NCBI RefSeq assembly: GCF_000308715.1
Contig: NZ_BAGH01000101.1
Coordinates: 1-64,000, forward strand
Direction of reading: 5' to 3'
DNA: 64,000 nt
Origin: Nocardia tenerifensis NBRC 101015
Lineage (GTDB): Bacteria > Actinomycetota > Actinomycetes > Mycobacteriales > Mycobacteriaceae
Shown in pieces: positions 24,747 to 32,806 of the stretch. Numbering within the stretch: position 1 is the stretch's first letter; each line of letters opens with the position of its first letter. Position numbers and translations under genes: made by a program. The notes beneath the pieces were generated by a model. That model worked only from the letters and a program-made list of their open reading frames with translations. It searched no databases and was not told the DNA's origin.

Positions 24747-26203
24747 TCAGGCAGAGTCACCGGCGGTACTCCACTTGCGCTGCTGTTCGTCGCTGGCCAA
24801 GGCTGTGAGTCTGGTCTCGATATGTGCTGGCACATCGGTGATATCGAGTTGGACGCCGTCTTTGCCGGAATGGTCGATGAAGGTGAGCAACGCGTTGGCG
24901 CCGGACATGTCCATGTAGCCCACACCTGCCAGCGACAGTGACACTTCGGGTTTGTCGTCACGCAGGGTAGTGAACACGTGATCGGCGGACAAGAACGACA
25001 ACGGCCCGTGGATCTGGTAGGTGGTGCCGTCGGCGATGAGGGAGGCCTTGCGCTGGCGTGACTTGCCCGCGTGGATGATCAGCGCCAGCACCACCCCGGC
25101 GGCGACGGCTGCGGTGAGGTCGACCACGACGGTGATGATCATCGTCGTGAACAGCACCATGACATCGCCTTTCGGGGAGACGTGGGCCTTTTTCATCGTC
25201 TTCCAGTCGAACATGCCGAAGGCGGTCATGATCAGGATGCCCGACAGCACGGCCAGCGGGATGTATTGGACGACGGCGCCGAGCCCGGCGACGAAGATGA
25301 GCAGGATGACGCTGTGGGTCGCGGCCGAGATCGCTGTGCGGCCACCGCTTCTGTTGTTGACCACCGAGCGCACTGTGGCGCCAGCGCTGGCCAGTCCGCC
25401 GAACAGGCCGCTGGCGATATTGCCTATTCCCTGGCCGATGAGTTCTTTGTTGCTGCGGTGACGAGTGCCGGTGATGTTGTCCATCACCACTGAGGTCAGC
25501 AGGGAGTCGATCGATCCGAGTAATGCGATGCTCAGCGCGGGCAACAGCAGCGTCAGCAGTAGCGAGCCGCTCAGGTCGGGGGTGTTGAGGGTGGGGATTG
25601 CCTCGGGGATCTTGCCGATGTAGTCGACCGCGGTGTTGAGCGGAAGCGGGCCGAGGCGGACGTTGTCCAACATGTTCGCGGTGAACGGCAGTATCGCGGT
25701 GATGGCCACCAGGGTGATCAAGCTGGCCGGGATCGCTTTGATCAGCCGTGCCGAGATGAGCATCAGCGCGATGGTGAGCGCGACCAGCAGGAAACTTTTC
25801 TGCACCTGATCCAACTCGCCGAGAATGATGATCAACGCGATGCCGCCCATGAAACCGGAGACCACCGGATGCGGGATGAACCGGATGAAGGAGCCGAGCC
25901 TGCACAGCCCGAACACGATCTGGAACCCGCCGGCCATGACGAATGCGAGGAACGCGCCCTCGAGGCCGTGTGCGGCGATGACGCCGGTAGCGACGACGGT
26001 GATCGGCCCGGTCGGGCCCGTGACTTGGCCCGGCGTGCCACCGAAGACCGCGGCGAAGAACCGGCGAAGATCGCGCCGTACAGCCCGACCAGCGCACCCT
26101 CGGGCGTTCCCGTCGCGGTGATGCCGAACGCGATGGCCAGCGGCAACGCGACGATTGCCACGGTCAATCCGGATAACGCCTCCGTGGCGATACGTTGCAA
26201 CAC
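24747..26203 (-). pseudogene. SulP-family anion transporter with one apparent frameshift
   Basis: A SulP/SLC26-type transporter with a C-terminal STAS domain. The first 50 residues (LQRIATEALSGLTVAIVALP, LAIAFGITATGTPEGALVGL) are in a different frame from the rest (FFAAVFGGTPGQVTGPTGPI onward). The join near 26062 lacks one base. The main part has the family segments HPVVSGFMGGIALIIILGEL and SIALLGSIDSLLTSVVMDNI; the STAS domain (SLSLAGVGYMDMSGANALLT) ends the protein. Start GTG 26203, 60 bp downstream of leader copy D. A sequencing error is possible; without it, transport would be lost. Confidence 0.8.
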
Positions 26204-26262
26204 GAGTCGAGCACCTCGAATCCAGCAGTCCAACCAGAGTTCGGCTCGCGATGAACCGAACT

Positions 26263-26306
26263 GCCGACCAGACTTCCCGGCGCTCCTGACGTAAAGATGC
26301 CGTAAA
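26263..26306 (-). promoter_or_regulatory. Shared leader element, copy D (upstream of SulP gene)
   Basis: TTTACGGCATCTTTACG (minus strand, 26306 to 26290) is followed by GCCGGGAAGTCTGGTCGGC (26281 to 26263), the exact consensus. It lies 60 bp upstream of the GTG start, on the sense strand. Confidence 0.65.
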
Positions 26307-26408
26307 GAACCCCCAAAGAGCAAGTCCGACCGGTCGGTAGCACGCCCGACACATGACCTGATCTCTGCCCGATCGAGGCCCCCGACGGACGGTGACTGTG
26401 GGCGCGTA

Positions 26409-27011
26409 TCAGAACAATCCGGCGGTGAAGCCCTCATCGGACACGCCCTGATAGCGCGGGCCGGCGAACATCCGCAGGCTTTCGTCGAGTCGGGGGACGA
26501 GGTCGTGCGAGTCAGGGACGTCGCCGAAGGGCACCCGGTATCCCTGTCGAACCCGGTGCAATTCCCACAGTCGCTCCATCTCTGGATGACGCTGCCGGAA
26601 GCCGGGGTCGGCAGGGAACAGGTCCAGCCGCACCATCGCCGAAGGAACGATCTTCCTCGGATTGCGATTCACCGTGCGCGACACCGAGATCGCCGCCAAC
26701 TCGGGCCACGCGATCGACCACGAGCTCCCGCGCGGATCGGTCCAACGCACACCGGCCTGCTCGATCACCAGCGAGCGAGGGCGGGTGAGCACCCGCCACA
26801 ACAACGCGGCGATCACCGCGATCAGCAACAGCAGCCCGCCGACAACCCCGGCGGCCACCGCCACGCCGGTCCCTCCGGACACCTGCCCGGTCGACCCGGC
26901 CGATACACCGAGCGCACCCAGCCCACCGCAGACCGCTATCGCGGCCGCGGACTTCGCCTTGACGCCGTGTGCCGGGTCGATCACTACCGGCGGTGGTTGC
27001 TCGCAGTACAT
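26409..27011 (-). CDS. Two-helix membrane protein with PH-like soluble domain
   Basis: A 200-residue protein starting MYCEQPPPVVIDPAHGVKAK, with two hydrophobic segments (SAAAIAVCGGLGALGVSAGS and VAVAAGVVGGLLLLIAVIAA). The following soluble domain (SLVIEQAGVRWTDPRGSSWS, IAWPELAAISVSR) has the strand pattern of bacterial PH-like membrane proteins. ATG 27011 is a reasonable start; the frame continues 93 bp upstream. No leader element precedes it. Function unknown. Confidence 0.6.
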   Translation of the reverse strand: MYCEQPPPVVIDPAHGVKAKSAAAIAVCGGLGALGVSAGSTGQVSGGTGVAVAAGVVGGLLLLIAVIAALLWRVLTRPRSLVIEQAGVRWTDPRGSSWSIAWPELAAISVSRTVNRNPRKIVPSAMVRLDLFPADPGFRQRHPEMERLWELHRVRQGYRVPFGDVPDSHDLVPRLDESLRMFAGPRYQGVSDEGFTAGLF

Positions 27012-27562
27012 CCCAGCAGCGTATGCGCCGGTATTGCGGTATTGCGGTCGCTGCTCCCCGAGGGAGACGACGGCTGCCGGTCGACGCGACGGTGGAGCCA
27101 CCATTGTCGTATGGTCTGCACGTCTCGGACAAACGCCGGATCCGGCACCGACGACCGGCCAACGAAGAATGCGGACAAGATTGTGCGATAGGGTATTTCA
27201 ACTGACTCGAATCGGATTACCCTGTTACACAGCCGGATTCGCTCATCCTGTGGCGTGGAGGTTTCGGCGCCGGGGGCAGGTCACCGCCATTGAACGCGCA
27301 CGAGGCGCTGGTCGCGTCCAACGTATGAAAGCGCGCGACGACTGCCGAGCGGTTGCGATCGTCGGCTGCCACGCCACACGTAAGACTCGACCGATGCCGA
27401 AGCCGGGCGAGTGACCAGCAGGGATGTACTGACTGCCGATCATCGCTATAGTCTGCGTGTCCGCAAGATCGACGCGGCCAAACGAAACTGGGGCGGGATG
27501 GTTATCATCGGCAATGCGAAACAACGTGCGGTAGCGGCGAATACCGGGGCGGGGAGTCGATA
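27012..27562. other. Divergent intergenic region with promoter of the WXG-type operon
   Basis: No gene is seen. TATAGT at 27448-27453 is a good -10 box directed at the operon starting at 27563, about 110 bp away. The rest holds no recognised structure. Confidence 0.5.
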
Positions 27563-28108
27563 GTGGCGGTTCAGGGTCACTACAACCACTTCGACGACCC
27601 CGATGAGTTCTGGGACGAGGAACCCCTCGACATTCGTCGCCCAGCTTTGCCCGCTCCTGCTGTGCCCTCATCGCAATCTTCGGCCGTGATCCGGTCTTTC
27701 ATCGAGCCTGCTCCCACTCGTCCATACGGTGCGCGGCCCGACCAAGGAACATCCGTCGAACCCGATCGGGGTGGGGCGGTCGAGGACGTGGACCTGCAGC
27801 AGGAACAGTTCGAGCGCTTGCGCGCGGTCGCCCAGCACCGGATCGAGGCAGTGATGGCCGAGGTTCGTAGGCAACAATTCACCGGGACATCCTCGGACCG
27901 GACTGCGACCGCACGCGTTTCGAGCAGCGGCATCGTGCTCGACATCGAGTTGTCGAACGGATTCGGCGATCCGCGACAGCCGCAGTGGGCGGCCGCGGCA
28001 GGGGTCAACTCAACCGCCTGCGCCATCGTGGAGGCCGTCAACGCCGCGCGGGTCGCCGCGGCGCAGGCCCTCGCCGGAGGCTTTTCCGACGAATTTCGTC
28101 ATCGATGA
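27563..28108 (+). CDS. YbaB/EbfC-like protein of a type VII-associated operon
   Basis: A 181-residue protein starting GTG 27563 after GGGGAG. An unstructured Pro-rich N-terminus (RRPALPAPAVPSSQSSAVIR) is followed by a YbaB/EbfC-like domain (EQFERLRAVAQHRIEAVMAE, SSSGIVLDIELSNGFGDP), a small dimeric fold often encoded in ESX loci. It is the first of five genes ending with a lipoprotein at 30222. Its role in DNA binding or as a secretion partner is unknown. Confidence 0.65.
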   Translation: MAVQGHYNHFDDPDEFWDEEPLDIRRPALPAPAVPSSQSSAVIRSFIEPAPTRPYGARPDQGTSVEPDRGGAVEDVDLQQEQFERLRAVAQHRIEAVMAEVRRQQFTGTSSDRTATARVSSSGIVLDIELSNGFGDPRQPQWAAAAGVNSTACAIVEAVNAARVAAAQALAGGFSDEFRHR

Positions 28109-28144
28109 AAATCGGCCGAGAGGATGTGGGGAAGGGCAGCTGTG

Positions 28145-28471
28145 ATGGACTTCGACAATCTGTACCATTTTGCGCAGGAAATGAATAAGAGCTGGCGCGA
28201 GTTGATGGCAGACATCGATTCCGGGCGATATCACGAGAAGCGCGCCGCCCTAAGTCGCCAAATTCCTGTCGCCGACGCGGATTTGGGGCATTCCTACGGG
28301 TTTCTGTCTGTCGACGGAAACGGGATCTTGCAAACGATCAGTCTGAACATCGACGATGTTATCCGGTCCAACGAGGTCGACGTCCTGCGGGCGATCTGCG
28401 CGGCGATCAACTCACCTGCGGCCCGGCCGGTGCCGGTGCTGTCCGATGAAGGGGGCAATATTCATGGCTGA
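28145..28471 (+). CDS. YbaB-like or hypothetical protein of the same operon
   Basis: A 108-residue protein starting MDFDNLYHFAQEMNKSWREL, then SRQIPVADADLGHSYGFLSV and IRSNEVDVLRAICAAINSPA. The helix-strand layout is like the YbaB-type proteins of ESX loci, but the match is weak. It overlaps the WXG-type gene by 8 bp, suggesting coupling. An ATG-GTG pair (GTG 28142) is an alternative start. Confidence 0.55.
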   Translation: MDFDNLYHFAQEMNKSWRELMADIDSGRYHEKRAALSRQIPVADADLGHSYGFLSVDGNGILQTISLNIDDVIRSNEVDVLRAICAAINSPAARPVPVLSDEGGNIHG

Positions 28472-28787
28472 TCAGGACTTCCACGTGGTCCCCGAGGCAT
28501 TGAAGCTGGAGGCCGAAGAGATCAGGCAGACCTCCGGACATTGGGACGCTGCCAAGGACAAGATTCAGGGCACTCCGATGGACCTGAACGCACTCGGGTC
28601 CTTCGGCAAGGACAACGCCGCGAAGTTCAATCTCGCCACCGCGCGGCTCGCCACTAAGCTGCGCGAAGGTTCGGCCTCGATCCAATCCGCAGCAGACGGC
28701 CTGAAAACCTGTGCGAACCATTTCGAAGGCTTGGATGCCGACTACTACCGCAAGTTCGGCTACATCGATGCGCAGCTGGGGTACTGA
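28464..28787 (+). CDS. WXG100-like type VII secretion protein
   Basis: A 107-residue helical protein: MADQDFHVVPEALKLEAEEI, RQTSGHWDAAKDKIQGTPMD, FGKDNAAKFNLATARLATKL and SIQSAADGLKTCANHFEGLD. A Trp followed by a short loop (SGHWDAAKDKI) sits where the WxG turn is expected but the G is absent, so it is an ESAT-6-like helical hairpin rather than a canonical WXG100. AAGGGGG precedes the ATG. The gene ends two bases before the next start. Confidence 0.65.
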   Translation: MADQDFHVVPEALKLEAEEIRQTSGHWDAAKDKIQGTPMDLNALGSFGKDNAAKFNLATARLATKLREGSASIQSAADGLKTCANHFEGLDADYYRKFGYIDAQLGY

Positions 28788-28789
28788 TC

Positions 28790-29572
28790 ATGGGAGACAA
28801 GAAAGGTTTCGCAATCCCGGCGGACAGGAATCCCAACGGCCTGCCCGCCGAATTGGTGTTCCCGTGGGAACAGGCAGCCTATGTAGTCAACTGGGCAGAA
28901 GACCTTGGTGTCGACGGACCGGTGCGTGACCGTATGAGTACGATTCAGAAGATGCTTGGCGATCCGAGCAAGGTTTCCACCGTCCTGGCGGCCTGGCAGG
29001 ACTCGGTGTCGGAGCTGACCAAGGCGGTCGACGGCAGCAATGACGGTATCGGGTTGGCAACTGCTAACGAGAATCTCAAAGCACGATGGGCCGGTTCGGC
29101 CCGAGATGCCGCCGTGGACTACGTCGATCGGCTCGCCACCTCGACGCGGTCGAACAATACGTTTATCTCCCAGATCGCGGGCTATCTCAATGACCTCGGC
29201 GCCTACTGTGCGACCGCATATACCAACGCCACGACGGCCGTTCACTCGACGGCGGCCAGCCTCGCACAGTACGAGTCGGCACGTAAGAAAGCGCAAACCA
29301 ACGCACTGGTGGTCATTCTCACCGGCGGAGCCGCAGGCACCGACAGCTACCAAAGCGCCGCGTTGGACTTCGTCTCCACGTTCATGACCGACACCAAAAC
29401 ACTGATCGACGACCTGAGCAAATACATGAGCAACATCGGCGGGAAAATCGACGACGTCATCACCAAGATCAACCTGGTCGAAGTTCCTGCCGCCATTGCA
29501 CCCGCGGCATTGACCGTCTCCGGATGGCAGCCCCGGAATCCAACGGGCCCCGGTTGGGGGACGCCCTCGTGA
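28790..29572 (+). CDS. Large WXG-like type VII secretion substrate
   Basis: A 260-residue helical protein without signal peptide. KARWAGSARDAAVDYVDRLA contains a WxG motif at about residue 98, and the following helices (SQIAGYLNDLGAYCATAYTN, SLAQYESARKKAQTNALVV) form a long hairpin typical of LXG/PPE-like substrates. A short non-polar segment (ALVVILTGGAAGT) and a Pro-rich end (GWQPRNPTGPGWGTPS) follow. No toxin domain is recognised. It is coupled to the WXG-type gene upstream and to the lipoprotein gene downstream. Confidence 0.65.
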   Translation: MGDKKGFAIPADRNPNGLPAELVFPWEQAAYVVNWAEDLGVDGPVRDRMSTIQKMLGDPSKVSTVLAAWQDSVSELTKAVDGSNDGIGLATANENLKARWAGSARDAAVDYVDRLATSTRSNNTFISQIAGYLNDLGAYCATAYTNATTAVHSTAASLAQYESARKKAQTNALVVILTGGAAGTDSYQSAALDFVSTFMTDTKTLIDDLSKYMSNIGGKIDDVITKINLVEVPAAIAPAALTVSGWQPRNPTGPGWGTPS

Positions 29573-30222
29573 GGCGCGCCATGGTGTGGTCACAGGTTGT
29601 CGTCATGGCCGCGACGTGCTGTCTGGCTGTCGTGGGTTGTGGGACAACGACATCGGACAAAGACAAGTCGGCGCCGCCTTACGACAGCCCACCTGCGGAC
29701 TGTGCTCCTGTCCAAGGTGTCAGCAAGGGGGTGGTGTCGAATTTCGCCGGCGACCTCTACGACCCGAAAGTCGAGTTTCGGAGTGAGCGGCCTGCACACG
29801 AGTCCGCGAAGGCGCTGACCTGTTTCGGCGCGTACACCACCGAACAAGGTCAGCAGACTGCTGGCGGCACCGGTCCGCGGACCAGCACCGTATTCATCAC
29901 GATCACGGTGCGGCAGGCAGATGACTGGGGTAACAGCGACGCCGTGGAATACACCAAGCGAATCTTCACGAGCTACCGCGATGAGCATGCCCGATCCGCC
30001 AAGATCATCAAGGGCCTCGGCGACGACGCGTACACCTCGAAGGAGGCCACGGACACCGATACCAGTGCTGAAGTGGACTTCCGTGTCGGCAACGCGGAAT
30101 TCCACGTCCGGCTGAACCGTAGCTACGCACAACATCCGACACCGCAACAGGAGTCCGACGTCGAATCCAACGCCCTGGCACTGGCGCGCGCGCTCGCCGA
30201 TGGCATGGACACCTTCATGTGA
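29569..30222 (+). CDS. Lipoprotein of the type VII-associated operon
   Basis: A 217-residue protein starting GTG 29569, overlapping the previous stop (GTGA). RRAMVWSQVVVMAATCCLAV is a signal peptide ending in the lipobox VVGCG, so Cys is the lipidation site. The mature part has a Thr/Ser linker and a globular region (VVSNFAGDLYDPKVEFRSER, RIFTSYRDEHARSAKIIKGL). It resembles the DUF3558-type lipoproteins found beside ESX substrates in Nocardia, but that assignment is uncertain. Confidence 0.65.
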   Translation: MRRAMVWSQVVVMAATCCLAVVGCGTTTSDKDKSAPPYDSPPADCAPVQGVSKGVVSNFAGDLYDPKVEFRSERPAHESAKALTCFGAYTTEQGQQTAGGTGPRTSTVFITITVRQADDWGNSDAVEYTKRIFTSYRDEHARSAKIIKGLGDDAYTSKEATDTDTSAEVDFRVGNAEFHVRLNRSYAQHPTPQQESDVESNALALARALADGMDTFM

Positions 30223-30400
30223 CCGACTCGAACATCTGCCTGCGCAACGGGATTGCGGCTGCTGTCGAGCAAGGCATGCAGCCGCGGAGCTCGGAGCCGC
30301 CTCGTCACTGATGAGGGTCGGTTGAATCCTTATACCGGACTCGAGGTGCTGGGGTGGACTCGCGCGGGTTGAGTTGAGTCCGGTTTGCGTTGTGCTCGCC

Positions 30401-30444
30401 TTTACGGCATCTTTACGAGCGGTGCGCCGGGAAGTCTGGTCGGC
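30401..30444 (+). promoter_or_regulatory. Shared leader element, copy B (upstream of CPA antiporter)
   Basis: TTTACGGCATCTTTACG at 30401-30417, then GCCGGGAAGTCTGGTCGGC at 30426-30444, exact consensus. It ends 32 bp before the GTG start of the antiporter. A 9-codon frame starting GTG runs through the motif, but it is not conserved elsewhere. Confidence 0.65.
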
Positions 30445-30476
30445 AGCGTGATCTGGCAGGCAGGTCGTGTTCGGTC

Positions 30477-31700
30477 GTGGACGGGGTGGATGTCGTGGCG
30501 CTGGTGCTCGCTTTCGGTGTGGTGCTGTTGATCAGTGTGTCGCTCTCGGGTGTCGCGGCGCGGACTGTGTTGTCGACGGCGTTGCTGTTCCTGCTCGCGG
30601 GCGCGTTGATCGGTGATGGGGTGTTCGGCTTCGTCACGGTCGCGCCGTCGGACTCGCTGGTGGTGACATTGGCCGATATCGTGCTGTTCACCGATGGCCA
30701 GCGAGCCAATGTGCCCGCGCTGCGTGAGGGGTGGCGGCTGTCGGGTCGTGCGTTGGGCTTGGCGATGCCGTTGACGATGGCGTTGATCGCGGTTCCAGCG
30801 CACTGGCTGGTCGGATTGGATTGGCCCACAGCGTTTTTGGTTGGCGCGATCCTGTCACCGACCGATCCGGTGTTCGCGGCGGCGATCGTGGGACGTCAGG
30901 ATGTCCCGCTGCGGCTGCGGCGCTTGCTCAATGTCGAGTCCGGTCTCAACGACGGCCTGGCCCTGCCGTTCGTGTTGATTTTCTTGGCGACCGCACAGCA
31001 CAAGGACTCCGGCCTGGCCGACATCGCGGTCGAGCTGGTCCTGGGTTTGGTGCTGGGCATCGTGCTACCCGCTGCGGTCGCGTTGGCGTGGCGGTGGTCG
31101 AAGATTCTTACCATCGAGCCACGCCTGCAGGCGCTGGGACCGCTCGCCATCGCGGTGACGCTCTACGGGGCCTGCCATCTGACGCACGCGAACCCGTATC
31201 TGGCGGCCTTCGCCGCCGGGTCGACCCTGGCCACACTGGATCGGGTCGCGTCCGAACACTACGAGCCGTTCGGGGAATTGCTCTCCGAGACAACGAAGTT
31301 CGCAGCGTTGCTGGTGTTCGGTGCGTTGATCACCCCGGAGCGGATCGGTCACCTCGGGGTGGGCGCGTGGGTGATCGCGATCGTCGCGATCGTGCTCGTG
31401 CGCCCGGCAGCGATGTTGGTGTCGTTGATCCGGACCCCGCTCAGCCGCGGCGAGCGGGCGGCCGCGGCATGGTTCGGGCCGAAAGGTTTTGCCTCGGTGG
31501 TGTACGGGTTGTTGGCGTTGCAATCCGGAATCACCGACAGTGAGATGGTTTTCGATCTAGTCGCGGTGACGATCGCGTTGTCGATCGTGCTGCACTCCTC
31601 GACCGATGTTCCCGTGGCGCGGATGCTGCGGGTGGAACCGCCCGACAACCTGCCCACCGGCAAACATGCTCCGGTACACCCCGAGGCGACCGCGCAATAG
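30477..31700 (+). CDS. Cation:proton antiporter (CPA family)
   Basis: A 407-residue membrane protein of the NhaP/CPA1-like fold. AILSPTDPVFAAAIVGRQDV carries the TDP unwound helix and LNVESGLNDGLALPFVLIFL the ND pair, the ion-binding Asp of the family. The C-terminus is short and soluble, with no RCK domain. It exchanges Na+ or K+ for H+; selectivity cannot be read. GTG 30477 is chosen by frame and position; GTG 30489 is an alternative. It follows leader copy B closely. Confidence 0.88.
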   Translation: MDGVDVVALVLAFGVVLLISVSLSGVAARTVLSTALLFLLAGALIGDGVFGFVTVAPSDSLVVTLADIVLFTDGQRANVPALREGWRLSGRALGLAMPLTMALIAVPAHWLVGLDWPTAFLVGAILSPTDPVFAAAIVGRQDVPLRLRRLLNVESGLNDGLALPFVLIFLATAQHKDSGLADIAVELVLGLVLGIVLPAAVALAWRWSKILTIEPRLQALGPLAIAVTLYGACHLTHANPYLAAFAAGSTLATLDRVASEHYEPFGELLSETTKFAALLVFGALITPERIGHLGVGAWVIAIVAIVLVRPAAMLVSLIRTPLSRGERAAAAWFGPKGFASVVYGLLALQSGITDSEMVFDLVAVTIALSIVLHSSTDVPVARMLRVEPPDNLPTGKHAPVHPEATAQ

Positions 31701-31811
31701 TGGACGGTCTGGTCCGGGCTGGTTCATCGCGTGGCTGAGGCAGCGGTTCGCTGGAACGGATCGGGTGTAGTTGTGGCGCTTCGGGAAAGCCCGCGCTGCC
31801 TGCCGCGGCCG

Positions 31812-31851
31812 GGTAGCCTGTATTTCAGGAGCGCCGGGAAGTCTGGTCGGC
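31812..31851 (+). promoter_or_regulatory. Shared leader element, copy C (upstream of ABC exporter)
   Basis: GCCGGGAAGTCTGGTCGGC at 31833-31851, exact consensus, nine bases after a TGTATT box. The TTTAC direct repeat is replaced by TAGCCTGTATTTCAGG. It ends 32 bp before the GTG start of the ATPase gene. Confidence 0.6.
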
Positions 31852-31883
31852 ATGTCGTATCCGCCGACTTGAAAGGGGCTCCC

Positions 31884-32804
31884 GTGTCTACTGTCGCGGC
31901 CTCCTCGCCTGTGCCTGCAATCGAAACCTGTCCTGCGGTCATGATCGAGCATCTGTCCAAACGATTCGGTCGCACCGTCGCGGTCGATGATCTCAGTCTC
32001 ACGGTTGGTGCCGGCGAGGTGTTCGGGTTCCTCGGTCCCAACGGGGCCGGCAAATCGACCACTATCCGGCTTCTCCTCGGTTTGATTCGTCCCTCGGCCG
32101 GGCTGGCGCGGGTGTGCGGCGATGATGCCGCCGATGTCCGGCGTGCGCACCGCCACCTGGCGTATGTGCCTGCTGATGTGGCCTTGTGGCCGTCGCTGAC
32201 AGGTGCTGAGACCTTGGAGCTGCTTGCTCAGGTCGGTGCGGGCACTGATCTGGAGTACCGCGGCGAGTTGATCGAGCGGTTCGCCCTCGATGTGGACAAG
32301 CCTGGCAAAACCTATTCGACCGGCAACAGGCAGAAGGTCGCTTTGATCGCCGCGTTCGCTTCCCGAGCGTCACTGCTGGTTCTCGATGAGCCGACCAGCG
32401 GGCTGGATCCGTTGATGGAGCACGAGTTTCGGCGGTGTGTCGGTGAGGCTCAAGACCGGGGGCAGACCGTATTTCTGAGTTCGCATCAACTCGGCGAGGT
32501 CGAGGCGCTGTGTGATCGGGTGGCGATCCTGCGTGCCGGCCGGCTTGTGCAGACCGCGACTATGACGGAGCTGCGCCGGTTACACCGCACCATTATCGAG
32601 ATCACTTACGAGGGCCAAGCGCCGTCGCTGGAGGCGGCCGGTGTCGAGGGTGTCGAAGCGCCCGAACAGGGCCGACTCCGGTTCACGCTGTCCGGGCCTG
32701 CGGCACCGGCACTGCGCGCACTGGCCGCCGCCCAGGTGACGACCTTGTCCTCGCGCGAACCCAGCCTCGAGGAGATCTTCCTCGCCTACTACGGGCAGAA
32801 GTAG
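31884..32804 (+). CDS. ABC transporter ATP-binding protein
   Basis: A 306-residue ATPase: Walker A FLGPNGAGKSTTIRLLLGLI, signature region YSTGNRQKVALIAAFASR (STGNRQK in place of LSGGQ), Walker B LLVLDEPTSGLDPLMEHE, switch His in FLSSHQLGEVE. GTG 31884 has AAAGGGG upstream. It is followed two bases later by the permease, with which it forms an ABC-2 exporter, and preceded by leader copy C. It is similar in type to the 13678 exporter, but a separate lineage. Confidence 0.92.
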   Translation: MSTVAASSPVPAIETCPAVMIEHLSKRFGRTVAVDDLSLTVGAGEVFGFLGPNGAGKSTTIRLLLGLIRPSAGLARVCGDDAADVRRAHRHLAYVPADVALWPSLTGAETLELLAQVGAGTDLEYRGELIERFALDVDKPGKTYSTGNRQKVALIAAFASRASLLVLDEPTSGLDPLMEHEFRRCVGEAQDRGQTVFLSSHQLGEVEALCDRVAILRAGRLVQTATMTELRRLHRTIIEITYEGQAPSLEAAGVEGVEAPEQGRLRFTLSGPAAPALRALAAAQVTTLSSREPSLEEIFLAYYGQK

Positions 32805-32806
32805 CG

